The notes under the pieces were generated by a model, which did not search any database, was not told where the DNA came from, and was given only the letters and a program-made list of their open reading frames with translations. A DNA stretch of 64,000 nucleotides from SAT2750 sp964476375. Its GTDB lineage: Bacteria; Planctomycetota; Planctomycetia; Pirellulales; Pirellulaceae. Below are positions 36,884 through 46,620 of this stretch, piece by piece. The stretch spans positions 8,177-72,176 of the forward strand of contig CAYYZW010000053.1 in NCBI GenBank assembly GCA_964476375.1, written 5' to 3'. The number at the start of each line of letters is the position of its first letter. The first letter of the stretch is position 1. The position numbers and the translations under genes are program-made.

Positions 36884-39040
36884 ATGATGACTGACGCACC
36901 AACAATTTTACTTTCTTTTCCCGAGCAGGACATTGCCCTGCTTACGCTGGATATGCCGGACAAGGGAGCGAATATTCTCTCTCGCTCGGTTCTTGATGAA
37001 CTTGCAGCACACCTGGATGACCTGGAACAACGGGAGGGTCTTTCCGGCCTGGTCATCACCTCTGCCAAGCCAGGTATCTTTATTGCCGGCGCCGATGTCC
37101 GTGAGTTTGTCGCCTCCCTGGACAAGGACCGGGAGGTGATCGTGGAGTCCAGCCGCCGTGGCCAGAAGTTGTTTTCCAGGCTTTCCCAGGCGGGTTTTGT
37201 CACGGTGGCCGCCATCGAGGGTGTTTGCCTGGGGGGAGGTGCCGAGCTGGCACTCTGGTGTGACCGTCGGATCCTGGCAGGGAGTGAACGTACGGAGATC
37301 GGCCAGCCTGAGGTCAAGCTGGGTATCCTGCCGGGATGGGGTGGAACCTCTCGTATCCCGCGGATTGTGGGGCTTGGCAATGCCGTGGAAATTGTTACCG
37401 GGGGCGAGTCCCTGGACCCCGCCTCCGCCCTGCAGATGCAGCTGGTGGATGAAGTGACAGAACCAGAACGCCTGCTGGAAGCGTCGATTGGCATGGTTCG
37501 GGAAGAGCAGCGAACAGGACGTTATCTCCAGGACCGGGAACGATTGCGTCGTCCACTTGCAATCAACGAAACGGAATTCGGATTCCTTGGCGTGACCGCC
37601 AGTGCCTGGATACGTCAGCAGACAAAGGGCCATTACCCTGCCCCGGAAGTTGCCTTGAACCTGATGATGGAGACGGCATTCTGTGATGAAGAGACGGCCT
37701 GCCAGAAAGAAGCCGAGGCGATAACCGCGCTCTTTGGATCCCCGGAAAATCGCTCGCTGCTGAACGTCTTTTTCCTGCAGGATCGTGTCAAGAAAGATCC
37801 AGGGGTCGAGGACCACTCGCTCTCTCCGGCAAAGATCAACTCGGTTGCCGTGGTTGGTGCCGGGATCATGGGGAGCGGTATTGGCGCGGCGAATGTCAGG
37901 CGGGGTATCCCGGTGACGATGACCGATAGCAATCCGGATGCCCTGGCGGCCGGTGGTCGCGAGATCCTTTCCGAGGCCTCTTACAACAAGCGGACAAAAG
38001 AAAAGGATATTCAAAGGGCTTTGGATTTTGGCCCGCTGGTTGACCTGGCGACGGACCTTTCCGATTGCACGTCAGCGGACCTGGTGATCGAGGCAATTGT
38101 TGAACGTGCCGATGTCAAGCAACCCGTGCTCAAAGAGCTCGATGCAGAACTCCCCCCCCCGGCGATCCTTGCCTCCAACACGTCGACCATCCCGATTAGC
38201 CAGCTGGCATCGGAACTGGAACATCCAGAACGTTTTTGCGGCATCCATTTTTTTAACCCGGTTCGTCGGATGAAACTGGTCGAGGTCATCCGTGGGGAAA
38301 AGACGTCTGACCAGGCAGTGGTCACGGCCGTCTCGCATGTCAAGCGACTGGGGAAATTACCGGTGGTCGTCAACGACGGCCCGGGTTTCCTGGTTAACCG
38401 CCTGCTCCTTCCTTACATGCATGAAGCGGTGCTGCTGCTCCAGGAGGGGGCCTCGATCCGCGAGGTCGACAGGGCGGCCAGGGGATTTGGATTACCGATG
38501 GGGCCGATTGCGCTGTACGACGTGGTCGGGATTGATACGGCAGTCTATGCCGGCAAGACAATGATCGACGCATTTCCGGACCGTGCCGAGGCCTCGCCCC
38601 TGCTGGAGGCGATGGTGGAAGCAGGACGGATTGGACAGAAGTCGGGGAATGGATTCTATGCCTACCCGGACGGGAAGAGGCGGGGTGTGGAGAATCCGGA
38701 ACTGGCCCCGATCCTGGACGCGCATCGACAGCAGCAACGGTCCTTTACGTCCGAGGAGATTGTCGCCCGTCTGCTGGTACCAATGCTTGTGGAGGCGACA
38801 CGGGCCCTGGCAGATGGAATTGTGCGGGACGTCCGTGATGTGGATATGGGAATGATCTTTGGAATCGGTTTTCCTCCGTTTCGCGGCGGACCACTTTTCT
38901 GGGCTGACAGCCTGGGAGCCGGGGGGCTGGCGGCGATGGTCGAGCCACTCGTCTCCCGTGGTGCTCGTTACGAAATTACTCCGCTCCTGGAGGATGTGAT
39001 CCTGGGGAAAAGGACATTTTACGATGGCCAGGGGGGATGA
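36884..39040 (+). CDS. fadJ: Bifunctional enoyl-CoA hydratase / 3-hydroxyacyl-CoA dehydrogenase
   Basis: A 718-residue FadJ/FadB-type multifunctional enzyme. The crotonase part (1-190) has the oxyanion strand GVCLGGGAELALWCD and both catalytic acids, Glu121 and Glu143 (QPEVKLGILPGWGG). The NAD domain (from about 318) starts with VAVVGAGIMGSGIG and contains HFFNPVRRMKLVEVI; two C-terminal HAD helical domains follow. It carries out the second and third steps of beta-oxidation. It leads a four-gene set, with the thiolase 32 bases downstream. ATG 36884 is the best start though no strong Shine-Dalgarno is visible. Confidence 0.92.
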   Translation: MMTDAPTILLSFPEQDIALLTLDMPDKGANILSRSVLDELAAHLDDLEQREGLSGLVITSAKPGIFIAGADVREFVASLDKDREVIVESSRRGQKLFSRLSQAGFVTVAAIEGVCLGGGAELALWCDRRILAGSERTEIGQPEVKLGILPGWGGTSRIPRIVGLGNAVEIVTGGESLDPASALQMQLVDEVTEPERLLEASIGMVREEQRTGRYLQDRERLRRPLAINETEFGFLGVTASAWIRQQTKGHYPAPEVALNLMMETAFCDEETACQKEAEAITALFGSPENRSLLNVFFLQDRVKKDPGVEDHSLSPAKINSVAVVGAGIMGSGIGAANVRRGIPVTMTDSNPDALAAGGREILSEASYNKRTKEKDIQRALDFGPLVDLATDLSDCTSADLVIEAIVERADVKQPVLKELDAELPPPAILASNTSTIPISQLASELEHPERFCGIHFFNPVRRMKLVEVIRGEKTSDQAVVTAVSHVKRLGKLPVVVNDGPGFLVNRLLLPYMHEAVLLLQEGASIREVDRAARGFGLPMGPIALYDVVGIDTAVYAGKTMIDAFPDRAEASPLLEAMVEAGRIGQKSGNGFYAYPDGKRRGVENPELAPILDAHRQQQRSFTSEEIVARLLVPMLVEATRALADGIVRDVRDVDMGMIFGIGFPPFRGGPLFWADSLGAGGLAAMVEPLVSRGARYEITPLLEDVILGKRTFYDGQGG

Positions 39041-39072
39041 CGCTGGCACCCCGGCATAAAAGGTGAATGCCA

Positions 39073-40233
39073 ATGAAACAGGCAGTGATTATCGACTGTG
39101 TGCGAACGCCGATCGGCCGGGCGCATGCCGAGGCTGGCTACTTTCGTGATGTGCGAAGTGACGACCTGGCGGTCTCCTGTGTGAAGTCCCTGATCGAGCG
39201 AACCGGCATCGACCCGTCCGAGATCGAGGACGTGGTCATGGGGAACAGCCAGCAGACGGCCGAGCAGGGTGTGAATGTCGCACGCATGATCGCCCTGATG
39301 GCGGGGCTTCCTGTCCAGGCCGCCGGAACAACCGTTAACCGGCTTTGTGGAAGCAGTCTCCAGGCGCTCAACCAGGCTGTTCATTCCATCCGGGCCGGGT
39401 GTGAGGATGTGCATGTTGTCGGGGGCCTGGAACACATGCACCACGTTCCGATGGACCATGGTATTGATATTAATACCCGGCTGTTCCAGCACACTTCCAG
39501 GGCAGCCCTGCTGATGGGGGTCACGGCTGAATTCCTGGCACAGTCCCAGGGGATCTCGCGGGAGGAGCAGGATCAGTTTGCCCTGGCAAGTCACCACAAG
39601 GCGATTGCGGCCCACGAGGGAGGATGTTTCCAGAACGAGATCGTGCCCGTGTACGGGAAGAACGCGGAGGGAGAGAGGATCCAGGTCGACCGCGACCAGT
39701 CGGTTCGCACCGACACGGACATGGAAAAACTGGCTGCTCTCAAGCCGGCTTTCATGCCGGGTACTGGTACTGTCACCGCCGGGAACAGCTCCCCGATGAA
39801 CGATGGTGCTGCGGCCATGCTGGTCATGTCGGAGGAGAAAGCCAGCGAGCTTGGACTGACACCGGTTGCCCGGGTTCGGTCGACCGCCGTGGCCGGAGTA
39901 GAACCGGCAGTGATGGGAACCGGGCCGGTCCCTGCTGTGAGCAGGGCGCTGGAACGAGCCGGAGTCCAGCTGGAGGATGTTGGCCTGGTGGAGTTGAACG
40001 AGGCGTTTTCTGCCCAGTCGATTGCCTGTATCCGGATGCTTGGCCTGGATGCTGAAAAGGTCAATATTCACGGGGGAGCTATCGCCATCGGCCATCCCCT
40101 GGGTGCCAGTGGTGCCCGGATCGCGACCACACTGGTCCATGCCATGCAACGTCATGACGTGGAGCTGGGACTGGCGACTATGTGTATTGGTGTGGGGCAG
40201 GGAATTGCCACGGTGCTTGAACGAATCGGATAA
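39073..40233 (+). CDS. fadA: Acetyl-CoA acyltransferase (thiolase)
   Basis: A 386-residue thiolase II-type enzyme with the nucleophile Cys92 in NRLCGSSLQA, the active His in GGAIAIGHPLGASGAR, and the second Cys in CIGVGQG. It cleaves 3-ketoacyl-CoA, the last step of beta-oxidation, and pairs with the upstream multifunctional enzyme as in fadBA operons. ATG 39073 is chosen because AAGGTG lies seven bases upstream; ATG 39067 is also possible. Confidence 0.92.
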   Translation: MKQAVIIDCVRTPIGRAHAEAGYFRDVRSDDLAVSCVKSLIERTGIDPSEIEDVVMGNSQQTAEQGVNVARMIALMAGLPVQAAGTTVNRLCGSSLQALNQAVHSIRAGCEDVHVVGGLEHMHHVPMDHGIDINTRLFQHTSRAALLMGVTAEFLAQSQGISREEQDQFALASHHKAIAAHEGGCFQNEIVPVYGKNAEGERIQVDRDQSVRTDTDMEKLAALKPAFMPGTGTVTAGNSSPMNDGAAAMLVMSEEKASELGLTPVARVRSTAVAGVEPAVMGTGPVPAVSRALERAGVQLEDVGLVELNEAFSAQSIACIRMLGLDAEKVNIHGGAIAIGHPLGASGARIATTLVHAMQRHDVELGLATMCIGVGQGIATVLERIG

Positions 40234-40255
40234 GGAACTGTCGGGAAAATGATCG

Positions 40256-41920
40256 ATGAATGACAAAGATCCCTCGAGCATGATTGAAATGTTCCTGGCC
40301 AATGCCAGGGATGAGCCGGACCGGGTGGTCTTGAATTACAAGCTGGGAGACGAGTGGCAGGACCTGGGCTGGGGAGTGATTGCGCGGCACGCGTCCCGAT
40401 ACGCCACGGGCCTTCGGGGCAAGGGAGGCCAGGCCGGCGACCGGGTGATCCTGGTTTCAGAGAACCGTTACGAGTGGATCCTGGTGGACCTGGCAATCCA
40501 GCTCCTGGGAGCAATTCATGTCCCCGTTCACGCCCCTCTGACCGGGCACCAGATTGCTTACCAGGCGAATGACAGTGCGGCGGTACTGGCTATTGTTTCC
40601 GGCCAGGACCAGGCCTCGAAGCTCGAGGATGTCGAGCTTTCCGATGAGCTGGTCCTGATGAGCTTCGACACCGTTTCCACAGTTCGACAGTACGAGAGTC
40701 TCCCTGCTGCGGCTGCGGAGGTGCCAGATGAGGTGGGAGAGGCGATCATGCAGCAGCGGACAGAGGGCCCGCTGGAAACCACCTCGGTGGCCACGATTCT
40801 CTATACCTCGGGCACGACGGGAGAGCCGAAGGGAGTGATGCTCAGTCACCACAACCTGGTTTGCAACACGATCTCGTCGATGGAGAATTTTGATGCCAGC
40901 AGGGACGATATCCATCTTAATTTTCTCCCCCTGAGCCATATTTTTGCCCGCACGTGTGACTACTATGCCTGGATCGCCACAGGCAACAGGCTGGTCCTTG
41001 CCTCTTCCAGGGATACGATCATCGAGGACTGTCATGCCATGAAACCGACGCAGATGAACGGGGTCCCCTATTTCTTTGACAAGCTCCACCGGGTTCTCAA
41101 GGAGCAGGGACTGGCGGATCAGCCGGGGAGCCTGCGGAACCTGCTGGGCGGCAACATGGTGCGTTGCAATTCCGGAGGTGCTGCCCTGGCCGAGCATGTC
41201 TATGACTTTTTTACCGGCCAGGGGGTCCACCTGCTGCAGGGCTATGGACTCACGGAGACCTCCCCGGTGATCTCAATGTCCAACGAGCAGAATTCCCGTC
41301 GGGGGGCCTCGGGACGTCCACTCCAGGATGTGGAGGTTGCCATTACCGACGAGGGTGAGATTATTACTCGTGGGCCTCACGTGATGCTGGGTTACTACAA
41401 GAACGAGCAGGCAACGGCCGAGGCCATTCGAGACGGCTGGTTCCATACCGGAGACCTGGGACACCTGGACGAGGATAATTTTGTTTTCATCACCGGCCGC
41501 AAGAAAGAACTGATTGTGACCGCGGGGGGAAAGAACATCGCCCCGGTCCTGCTGGAATCACTGATGACCGAGGATTTGCTCATCGAACAGGCCGTGGTGA
41601 TCGGGAGCGAACGGAAGTACCTTACGGCCCTGGTTGTGGTGGCCCGTGCACCGCTGGAAAAATGCCTGCAGGAGCAGCAGCTGGAACTCACCTGGCCAGG
41701 GGCGCTGGAGGATGAACGCGTGGAGCAGCTTTTCCGGGAGCGAATTGACAGGCAATTACAAACCCTGTCTCCTTACGAGCAGGTCGGCAAGTTTACCCTG
41801 CTACCGGAGCCTTTTTCCCTGGAACGGGAAGAGATGACGGCGAAGTTGAGCTTGCGCCGCGATGTTATCATGAACAACCAGGCTGCTGTGATTGAGGCAA
41901 TGTACCAGGACGATTCATGA
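40256..41920 (+). CDS. Long-chain acyl-CoA synthetase (AMP-forming)
   Basis: A 554-residue ANL-family ligase. The P-loop YTSGTTGEPKG is at residues 183-193. LPLSHIFAR, GYGLTETSP, the hinge-type HTGDLGHLDEDNFVFITGRKKELIVTAGGKNI and a C-terminal lysine region follow. The layout matches bacterial long-chain fatty acyl-CoA synthetases of the FadD15 type. It activates fatty acids for the neighbouring beta-oxidation enzymes, and lies 22 bases after the thiolase gene. Confidence 0.9.
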   Translation: MNDKDPSSMIEMFLANARDEPDRVVLNYKLGDEWQDLGWGVIARHASRYATGLRGKGGQAGDRVILVSENRYEWILVDLAIQLLGAIHVPVHAPLTGHQIAYQANDSAAVLAIVSGQDQASKLEDVELSDELVLMSFDTVSTVRQYESLPAAAAEVPDEVGEAIMQQRTEGPLETTSVATILYTSGTTGEPKGVMLSHHNLVCNTISSMENFDASRDDIHLNFLPLSHIFARTCDYYAWIATGNRLVLASSRDTIIEDCHAMKPTQMNGVPYFFDKLHRVLKEQGLADQPGSLRNLLGGNMVRCNSGGAALAEHVYDFFTGQGVHLLQGYGLTETSPVISMSNEQNSRRGASGRPLQDVEVAITDEGEIITRGPHVMLGYYKNEQATAEAIRDGWFHTGDLGHLDEDNFVFITGRKKELIVTAGGKNIAPVLLESLMTEDLLIEQAVVIGSERKYLTALVVVARAPLEKCLQEQQLELTWPGALEDERVEQLFRERIDRQLQTLSPYEQVGKFTLLPEPFSLEREEMTAKLSLRRDVIMNNQAAVIEAMYQDDS

Positions 41921-41954
41921 CTTTCACCGGGGACTTCTTGGAGGATTGAGGACC

Positions 41955-43883
41955 ATGGTCACAGAACCAACCGATAGCACAGCAGGCCTGGAGGAAGAGG
42001 AGGGCGCCCCGGTCTCCTTTGCCGAGACTGCCCTGCGACTGGGTGGCAAGAGCGAGGAGGAGGCCCAGCGGACAGGGGCGATAGACGAGGCGGATGACCA
42101 GGTGGAACGAATGTTCCAGCCGCAGTACCAGACGGTCAACAGCCCGATTCACCAGGCGGTCTGGGGTCGTACACTCCCGGTGGAGTTATTCCAGTCCCAT
42201 GATGTGGAGACCGCGGAGAATGTCCAGACCGTGATGGATGACTCGGTCTCGCTCGTCACAGAACATCGCAAACAGGGAACACTGCTGGACAGGAACAACA
42301 AGATCTCGGAGGCTGTTCTGGATGACCTGGGAGGCGTTGGTTACTGGGGCCTCCTGGTGGGCCGCGAATATGGCGGCAGTGGGGCATCCTTCCGTAGCTT
42401 TGCCCCTTTCCTGACCCGCATGGCACTGGTCGATGCCAATATTGCCGGCCTGGCATCGGTGCATGGCTGCATTGGAGCTGTTGACCCGGTACGCACGTTT
42501 GGCAGCCCCGAACAGAAGCAGCGATTTCTGCCTGGGCTGGCACGCGGTGAGCGTATTTCGGGATTTGCCCTCACCGAGCCTGGTGCCGGTTCTGACCTGA
42601 CTGCCCTGAAGACCCGGGCCGAGCGTCACGGTGATCATTTCCTGGTTAACGGGGAAAAGCTGTTTATCACCAACGCCATGCCGGGGCGCACGATCGGGCT
42701 GGTCTGCCTGGTGGATGATGCTCCCGCGGTCTTGATCTGTGAACTTCCCGATGAAGAAAACGACCAGGTCCGCTTTAACAAGTATGGCCTGCATGCCCTC
42801 AAGCAGCAGTATAACCAGGGGATCATCTTCAAGGACTTTCGAGTCCCGCTGGAGAACCTGCTTAAACCATCCCAGGGAAACGGCCTGACGATTGCTTACC
42901 ATGGTCTGAATCTGGGGCGGGTTGCCCTGATTGCCAATTCTGCCGCCTCGATGAGGATCATGATGGCCGGCATGCTTCCCTGGGCGGATTACCGTGTGAC
43001 CTATGGGGAGAAGATCGCGAGACGTGAACTGGTACGGCGACGACTTGGTCGACTGGCCGGATTGATTGTTGCCTGTGATGCCCTGGTTGCCTGGGGCAGT
43101 GGGCTGATTGACCAGGGATATCGTGGCGAGATGGAGTGTATTATTGCCAAGATTTTTGGGAGCGAGATGCAGAAGGAAGCGGCGATCGAGTTATGCATGA
43201 AGACCCATGGTGGCCGTTCCTTCCTGCATGGACACCTGGTCGGTGACAATATTCACGAGTACCTGGCTCCATGTATTTACGAGGGAGAGGGCGAGATGCT
43301 CGGGATGGCGTTCTTCAAATCCCTGGTGAAGGATCACGGGAAACGTTATTTCGAACCGGTTGGCAAGGCACTTCAATCGGCCGGTATCAGGAAGCCGAAC
43401 ATGCTCAACCCACTCCACCTCTGGGCACTCAAGGGAGCCCTGGTTCCCTATTCCGGCTGGATGGCAAGCCAGTATCTCTGGCCGCGTTCCTGGAGCCAGC
43501 TTCCGACGATGCCCGAATCGCTCAAGCGGCATGCGATGTGTGCCATCGACCAGTTGCAGAAATCTTCCAAGCAGATCAGCGGGGCAATGCGAAAGCACCA
43601 GTTGAAACTCGCCGATCGACAATGTCGCATGGCGGAACTCTCGACCCGCGTGCAGAGCATGGTGGTCATGCTCTGCACCAGCCTTTATGCTGCCCGGCAG
43701 CAGGACCAGGTGGTGGTCGATGCGGCGGACGTGCTGTGCCAGCAGATCACACTCGACCTGACCGGTCGGCGTCCCCCGGACCGTTTCTACCGGGACATCA
43801 CGCGACTCGGTGAAACCATCACCGATGGTGGTTTTACCTCACTCGCAGGGATCGATCCGGATGAGATCCTGATGAACTATTGA
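41955..43883 (+). CDS. Acyl-CoA dehydrogenase with extended C-terminus
   Basis: A 642-residue flavoprotein, far longer than the usual 380. ATG 41955 is used because GGAGGA lies nine bases upstream. An acidic N-terminal tail of about 70 residues precedes the ACAD core with FALTEPGAGSDLTALKT and IYEGEGEMLGMAFF, the latter with the probable catalytic Glu. After the core a further 140 or so helical residues follow, as in VLCAD/ACAD9-like enzymes that associate with membranes or form dimers. It supplies the first step of beta-oxidation for this cluster. Confidence 0.88.
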   Translation: MVTEPTDSTAGLEEEEGAPVSFAETALRLGGKSEEEAQRTGAIDEADDQVERMFQPQYQTVNSPIHQAVWGRTLPVELFQSHDVETAENVQTVMDDSVSLVTEHRKQGTLLDRNNKISEAVLDDLGGVGYWGLLVGREYGGSGASFRSFAPFLTRMALVDANIAGLASVHGCIGAVDPVRTFGSPEQKQRFLPGLARGERISGFALTEPGAGSDLTALKTRAERHGDHFLVNGEKLFITNAMPGRTIGLVCLVDDAPAVLICELPDEENDQVRFNKYGLHALKQQYNQGIIFKDFRVPLENLLKPSQGNGLTIAYHGLNLGRVALIANSAASMRIMMAGMLPWADYRVTYGEKIARRELVRRRLGRLAGLIVACDALVAWGSGLIDQGYRGEMECIIAKIFGSEMQKEAAIELCMKTHGGRSFLHGHLVGDNIHEYLAPCIYEGEGEMLGMAFFKSLVKDHGKRYFEPVGKALQSAGIRKPNMLNPLHLWALKGALVPYSGWMASQYLWPRSWSQLPTMPESLKRHAMCAIDQLQKSSKQISGAMRKHQLKLADRQCRMAELSTRVQSMVVMLCTSLYAARQQDQVVVDAADVLCQQITLDLTGRRPPDRFYRDITRLGETITDGGFTSLAGIDPDEILMNY

Positions 43884-43959
43884 TCGATTCGCTCCTGCCG
43901 AACCCCCCCGGCAGGTGAAACAGGCGAGAGAATACAGGGGTTTACCGAGGAGGATCAGC

Positions 43960-44709
43960 GTGGCGTCTTTTTCCGTGATAATCCCGGCTGCAGGCAAGAG
44001 CAGCCGTTTCAAGGATGACCATTACAAGAAGCCGTTTGTCCCCCTGGAAAACAAGGCTGTCTGGCTGCATTCGGCCGAGAAGTTCCTTAACAGGGATGAT
44101 GTCAAGCAACTGATCCTGGTGATTTCGGCCGAGGATCGCCAGGAATTCCAGGACAAGTTCGCAGCGAATGTGGCGATCCTTGGAATCGAGGTGGTCGAGG
44201 GTGGTGATTCACGTGGCGAGTCCGTTCGAAATGCTGCCGAGCGTGTTCGAGATGATGTCGATTTCATCTGTGTTCACGATGCCGCTCGCCCCTGCCTGGC
44301 AGATGTCTGGATCGACCGGGTATTCGATACAGCAGTCTCCAGTGGGGCCGCCACGCTGGGAATCGAGGTGACCAGCACGATCAAGAAGGTGGTTGACGGG
44401 GTGATCAGGGAAACCATCTCACGGGATTCGTTGTGGGAATCCCAGACGCCACAGGTTTTTCGTCGGCAGCTGCTTCTGGAGGCCTTTGCGGCGGTCTCGG
44501 ATGAACAGCTGCAGCAGGTGACCGACGAGGCACAGCTGGTCGAATCACAGGGTGGGGAGATAAAGATGGTTACCGGTTCCCCGCTCAACCGAAAGGTGAC
44601 CACGCGGGCAGACCTGGTTTTTGCCAGGCAGGCGCTCAAGGCATTGCCCAAACCAGATCTGCTAGGACGCCAGACCCATCCTTTCCAGGATGGCGACATG
44701 TGGCGCTAA
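43960..44709 (+). CDS. ispD: 2-C-methyl-D-erythritol 4-phosphate cytidylyltransferase
   Basis: A 249-residue MEP-pathway enzyme that makes CDP-methylerythritol. The nucleotide loop reads IIPAAGKSSRFKDDHYKKPF, a planctomycete-type variant of AAGxGxRMG. HDAARPCL and TPQVFRRQLLLEAF are also family blocks. The GTG at 43960 is taken as start because GAGGAGGA ends five bases upstream and the strand VASFSVIIPAAG begins there. It follows the beta-oxidation genes by 76 bases on the same strand. Confidence 0.9.
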   Translation: MASFSVIIPAAGKSSRFKDDHYKKPFVPLENKAVWLHSAEKFLNRDDVKQLILVISAEDRQEFQDKFAANVAILGIEVVEGGDSRGESVRNAAERVRDDVDFICVHDAARPCLADVWIDRVFDTAVSSGAATLGIEVTSTIKKVVDGVIRETISRDSLWESQTPQVFRRQLLLEAFAAVSDEQLQQVTDEAQLVESQGGEIKMVTGSPLNRKVTTRADLVFARQALKALPKPDLLGRQTHPFQDGDMWR

Positions 44710-44751
44710 GGTACCGCCCCAGGAAGGTTCTGGATAATGGGAGAGGACTCC

Positions 44752-45189
44752 ATGGCACGACCAGCACGACTCATCACGCTCAGCCGGGAGGATGCCCGCC
44801 GGCTCTTTGCCGAGGGAGATCCTGCAGGCCGGTGGAACGTCCTGATGGCACTCCAGGAACGATTTGCGGAAGATGCCGGGCGCAGCCTGCGACTGGATCC
44901 TTCCTGGCACCTGCTACAGCAGGCTTTGGATGACCACGCCGAGCAAGGAGGCCTGCTGGCTGCCCGGCAGTTGTTTGCAGAAGGCCGGCGATTGCCGGGC
45001 CTGGAAACGGAGCGGGATGTGACGATGATGAGGCCGGACCTGGTGCCCCACGCGGCCAGGGAGCTGGCAGGTATTGTTGATGGCTGGCCCGAGGATGATC
45101 GTCTTCGGCAGATGTTACGGTCGGTGGCTACTCTCGTGAATCATGCAGCCAGCGAAGAGTATTGCCTTGTTTTTGTTTCAGGGGTTTGA
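44752..45189 (+). CDS. Hypothetical protein
   Basis: A 145-residue, mostly helical and charged protein that I do not recognise (MARPARLITLSREDARRLF at the start). No signal peptide or membrane segment is present. It sits between ispD and tyrS, 42 bases after ispD, so it is probably co-transcribed. ATG 44752 follows a GGGAG/GAGAGGA ribosome site; ATG 44737, also in frame, is possible. Confidence 0.6.
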   Translation: MARPARLITLSREDARRLFAEGDPAGRWNVLMALQERFAEDAGRSLRLDPSWHLLQQALDDHAEQGGLLAARQLFAEGRRLPGLETERDVTMMRPDLVPHAARELAGIVDGWPEDDRLRQMLRSVATLVNHAASEEYCLVFVSGV

Positions 45190-45296
45190 GATCCAGCGGT
45201 TATCCGTTATGAGTATTCCTGTTGACTTCCCCAGGAACAGGAATTGTCGGGGATCGAAGGCGGGGGAATGAGCAGTCTTCAGCGGACAGGCGAATC

Positions 45297-46583
45297 ATGT
45301 TTGATATCATTGCAGATCTTAAGGCCCGCGGCCTGATTTACCAGTCCACAGGTGAACCGGCACTTGAAAGCTGGTTGAACGAGGAACCTCGCTCACTCTA
45401 TATCGGTTTTGACCCCACTGCCGACAGCATGCACGTGGGACACATGATGGCCCTGATGAACCTCCGCAGGTTCCAGCAGGCTGGCCATCGGCCCATCGCC
45501 CTGGTCGGTGGTGCCACGGGGATGATTGGGGATCCAAGCGGCAAGAGCGAGGAACGGAACCTGCTGGACGAGCACCAGTTTGAGGTCAACTCGGAAGAAA
45601 TGAAGTATCAGTTGGGACGGTTTCTTGATTTTGATGATGGAGAACAGTCAGCACTTTTGGTCAACAACCTGGACTGGATGCGTGACTTCCGGACGCTTGA
45701 TTTTCTCCGCGATATCGGAAAGAACTTTCCGGTCAACGTGATGCTTGCCAAGGAGAGCGTCAAGAGTCGGCTGGAGGAAAGTGAAAGTGGCCTGAGTTTC
45801 ACCGAGTTTAGTTACATGCTGCTGCAGGCTTTTGATTTCGTCCACCTGCATGACCAGTACGGTTGTGGATTGCAGGTCGGGGGGAGTGACCAGTGGGGCA
45901 ATATCACGGCTGGGATTGACCTGGGCCGTCGCATGCGGTCGGCCCAGCTTTATGGTCTGACAAGCCCGTTGCTGACAAAGGGGGATGGCAGCAAGATGGG
46001 CAAGACCGAGTCAGGCGCGATCTGGCTTTCGGCAGAACGAACGAGCCCTTACAAGTTTTACCAGTACTGGATTAACGTCGCCGATGATGATGCAGGTGGA
46101 TGCCTGAGGATGTTGACCGAGCTGCCACTGGAGAAGATTGACCAGCTGGATCAATCCCGGCAGGAGGAACCCCAGAATCGAGAAAGCCAGCGGGCACTTG
46201 CCGAGCACCTGACCCTGCTTGTCCATGGCAGGGAGGGTCTCAGCTCGGCCACGCGAGCCAGTGAGATCCTGTTCGGGGCGGAGATTGCAGATCTTGATGA
46301 CGAGCAGCTGCTGGATGTGTTTTCCGATGTACCAAGTCATGAAGTTGGTGCGGACCAGCTTGGCGGGGGGAACCTGCTGCTGGTCGATGTCCTGGTGGAG
46401 ACCGGGCTGTGCCAGTCCAAGGGGGATGCCCGCAGGTCGATTGAACAGGGTGGCGTTTATATCAATAACAGGCGGGTGGAAGGTGTAGGGCGTGTGCTCT
46501 CGCCGGATGACATGGCCAGTGACTCGGTGATCGTGGTTCGCCGTGGCAAGAAAAAGTATGCGCTGTTGAAACTCACCGGTTGA
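45297..46583 (+). CDS. tyrS: Tyrosyl-tRNA synthetase
   Basis: A 428-residue class I synthetase. The HIGH-like motif is HVGH (46-49), the tyrosine-binding DQWGNITAG stretch is intact, and the KMSKS-like loop reads KMGKT. A C-terminal S4 RNA-binding domain (about 360-425, with QGGVYINNRRVE) completes it. Length is normal for bacterial TyrRS. ATG 45297 has AGG seven bases upstream; a longer open frame upstream lacks homology. Confidence 0.95.
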   Translation: MFDIIADLKARGLIYQSTGEPALESWLNEEPRSLYIGFDPTADSMHVGHMMALMNLRRFQQAGHRPIALVGGATGMIGDPSGKSEERNLLDEHQFEVNSEEMKYQLGRFLDFDDGEQSALLVNNLDWMRDFRTLDFLRDIGKNFPVNVMLAKESVKSRLEESESGLSFTEFSYMLLQAFDFVHLHDQYGCGLQVGGSDQWGNITAGIDLGRRMRSAQLYGLTSPLLTKGDGSKMGKTESGAIWLSAERTSPYKFYQYWINVADDDAGGCLRMLTELPLEKIDQLDQSRQEEPQNRESQRALAEHLTLLVHGREGLSSATRASEILFGAEIADLDDEQLLDVFSDVPSHEVGADQLGGGNLLLVDVLVETGLCQSKGDARRSIEQGGVYINNRRVEGVGRVLSPDDMASDSVIVVRRGKKKYALLKLTG

Positions 46584-46620
46584 GGGAGGGTTTCAACCAC
46601 CGCCGGGGACGGGAAGCAGG

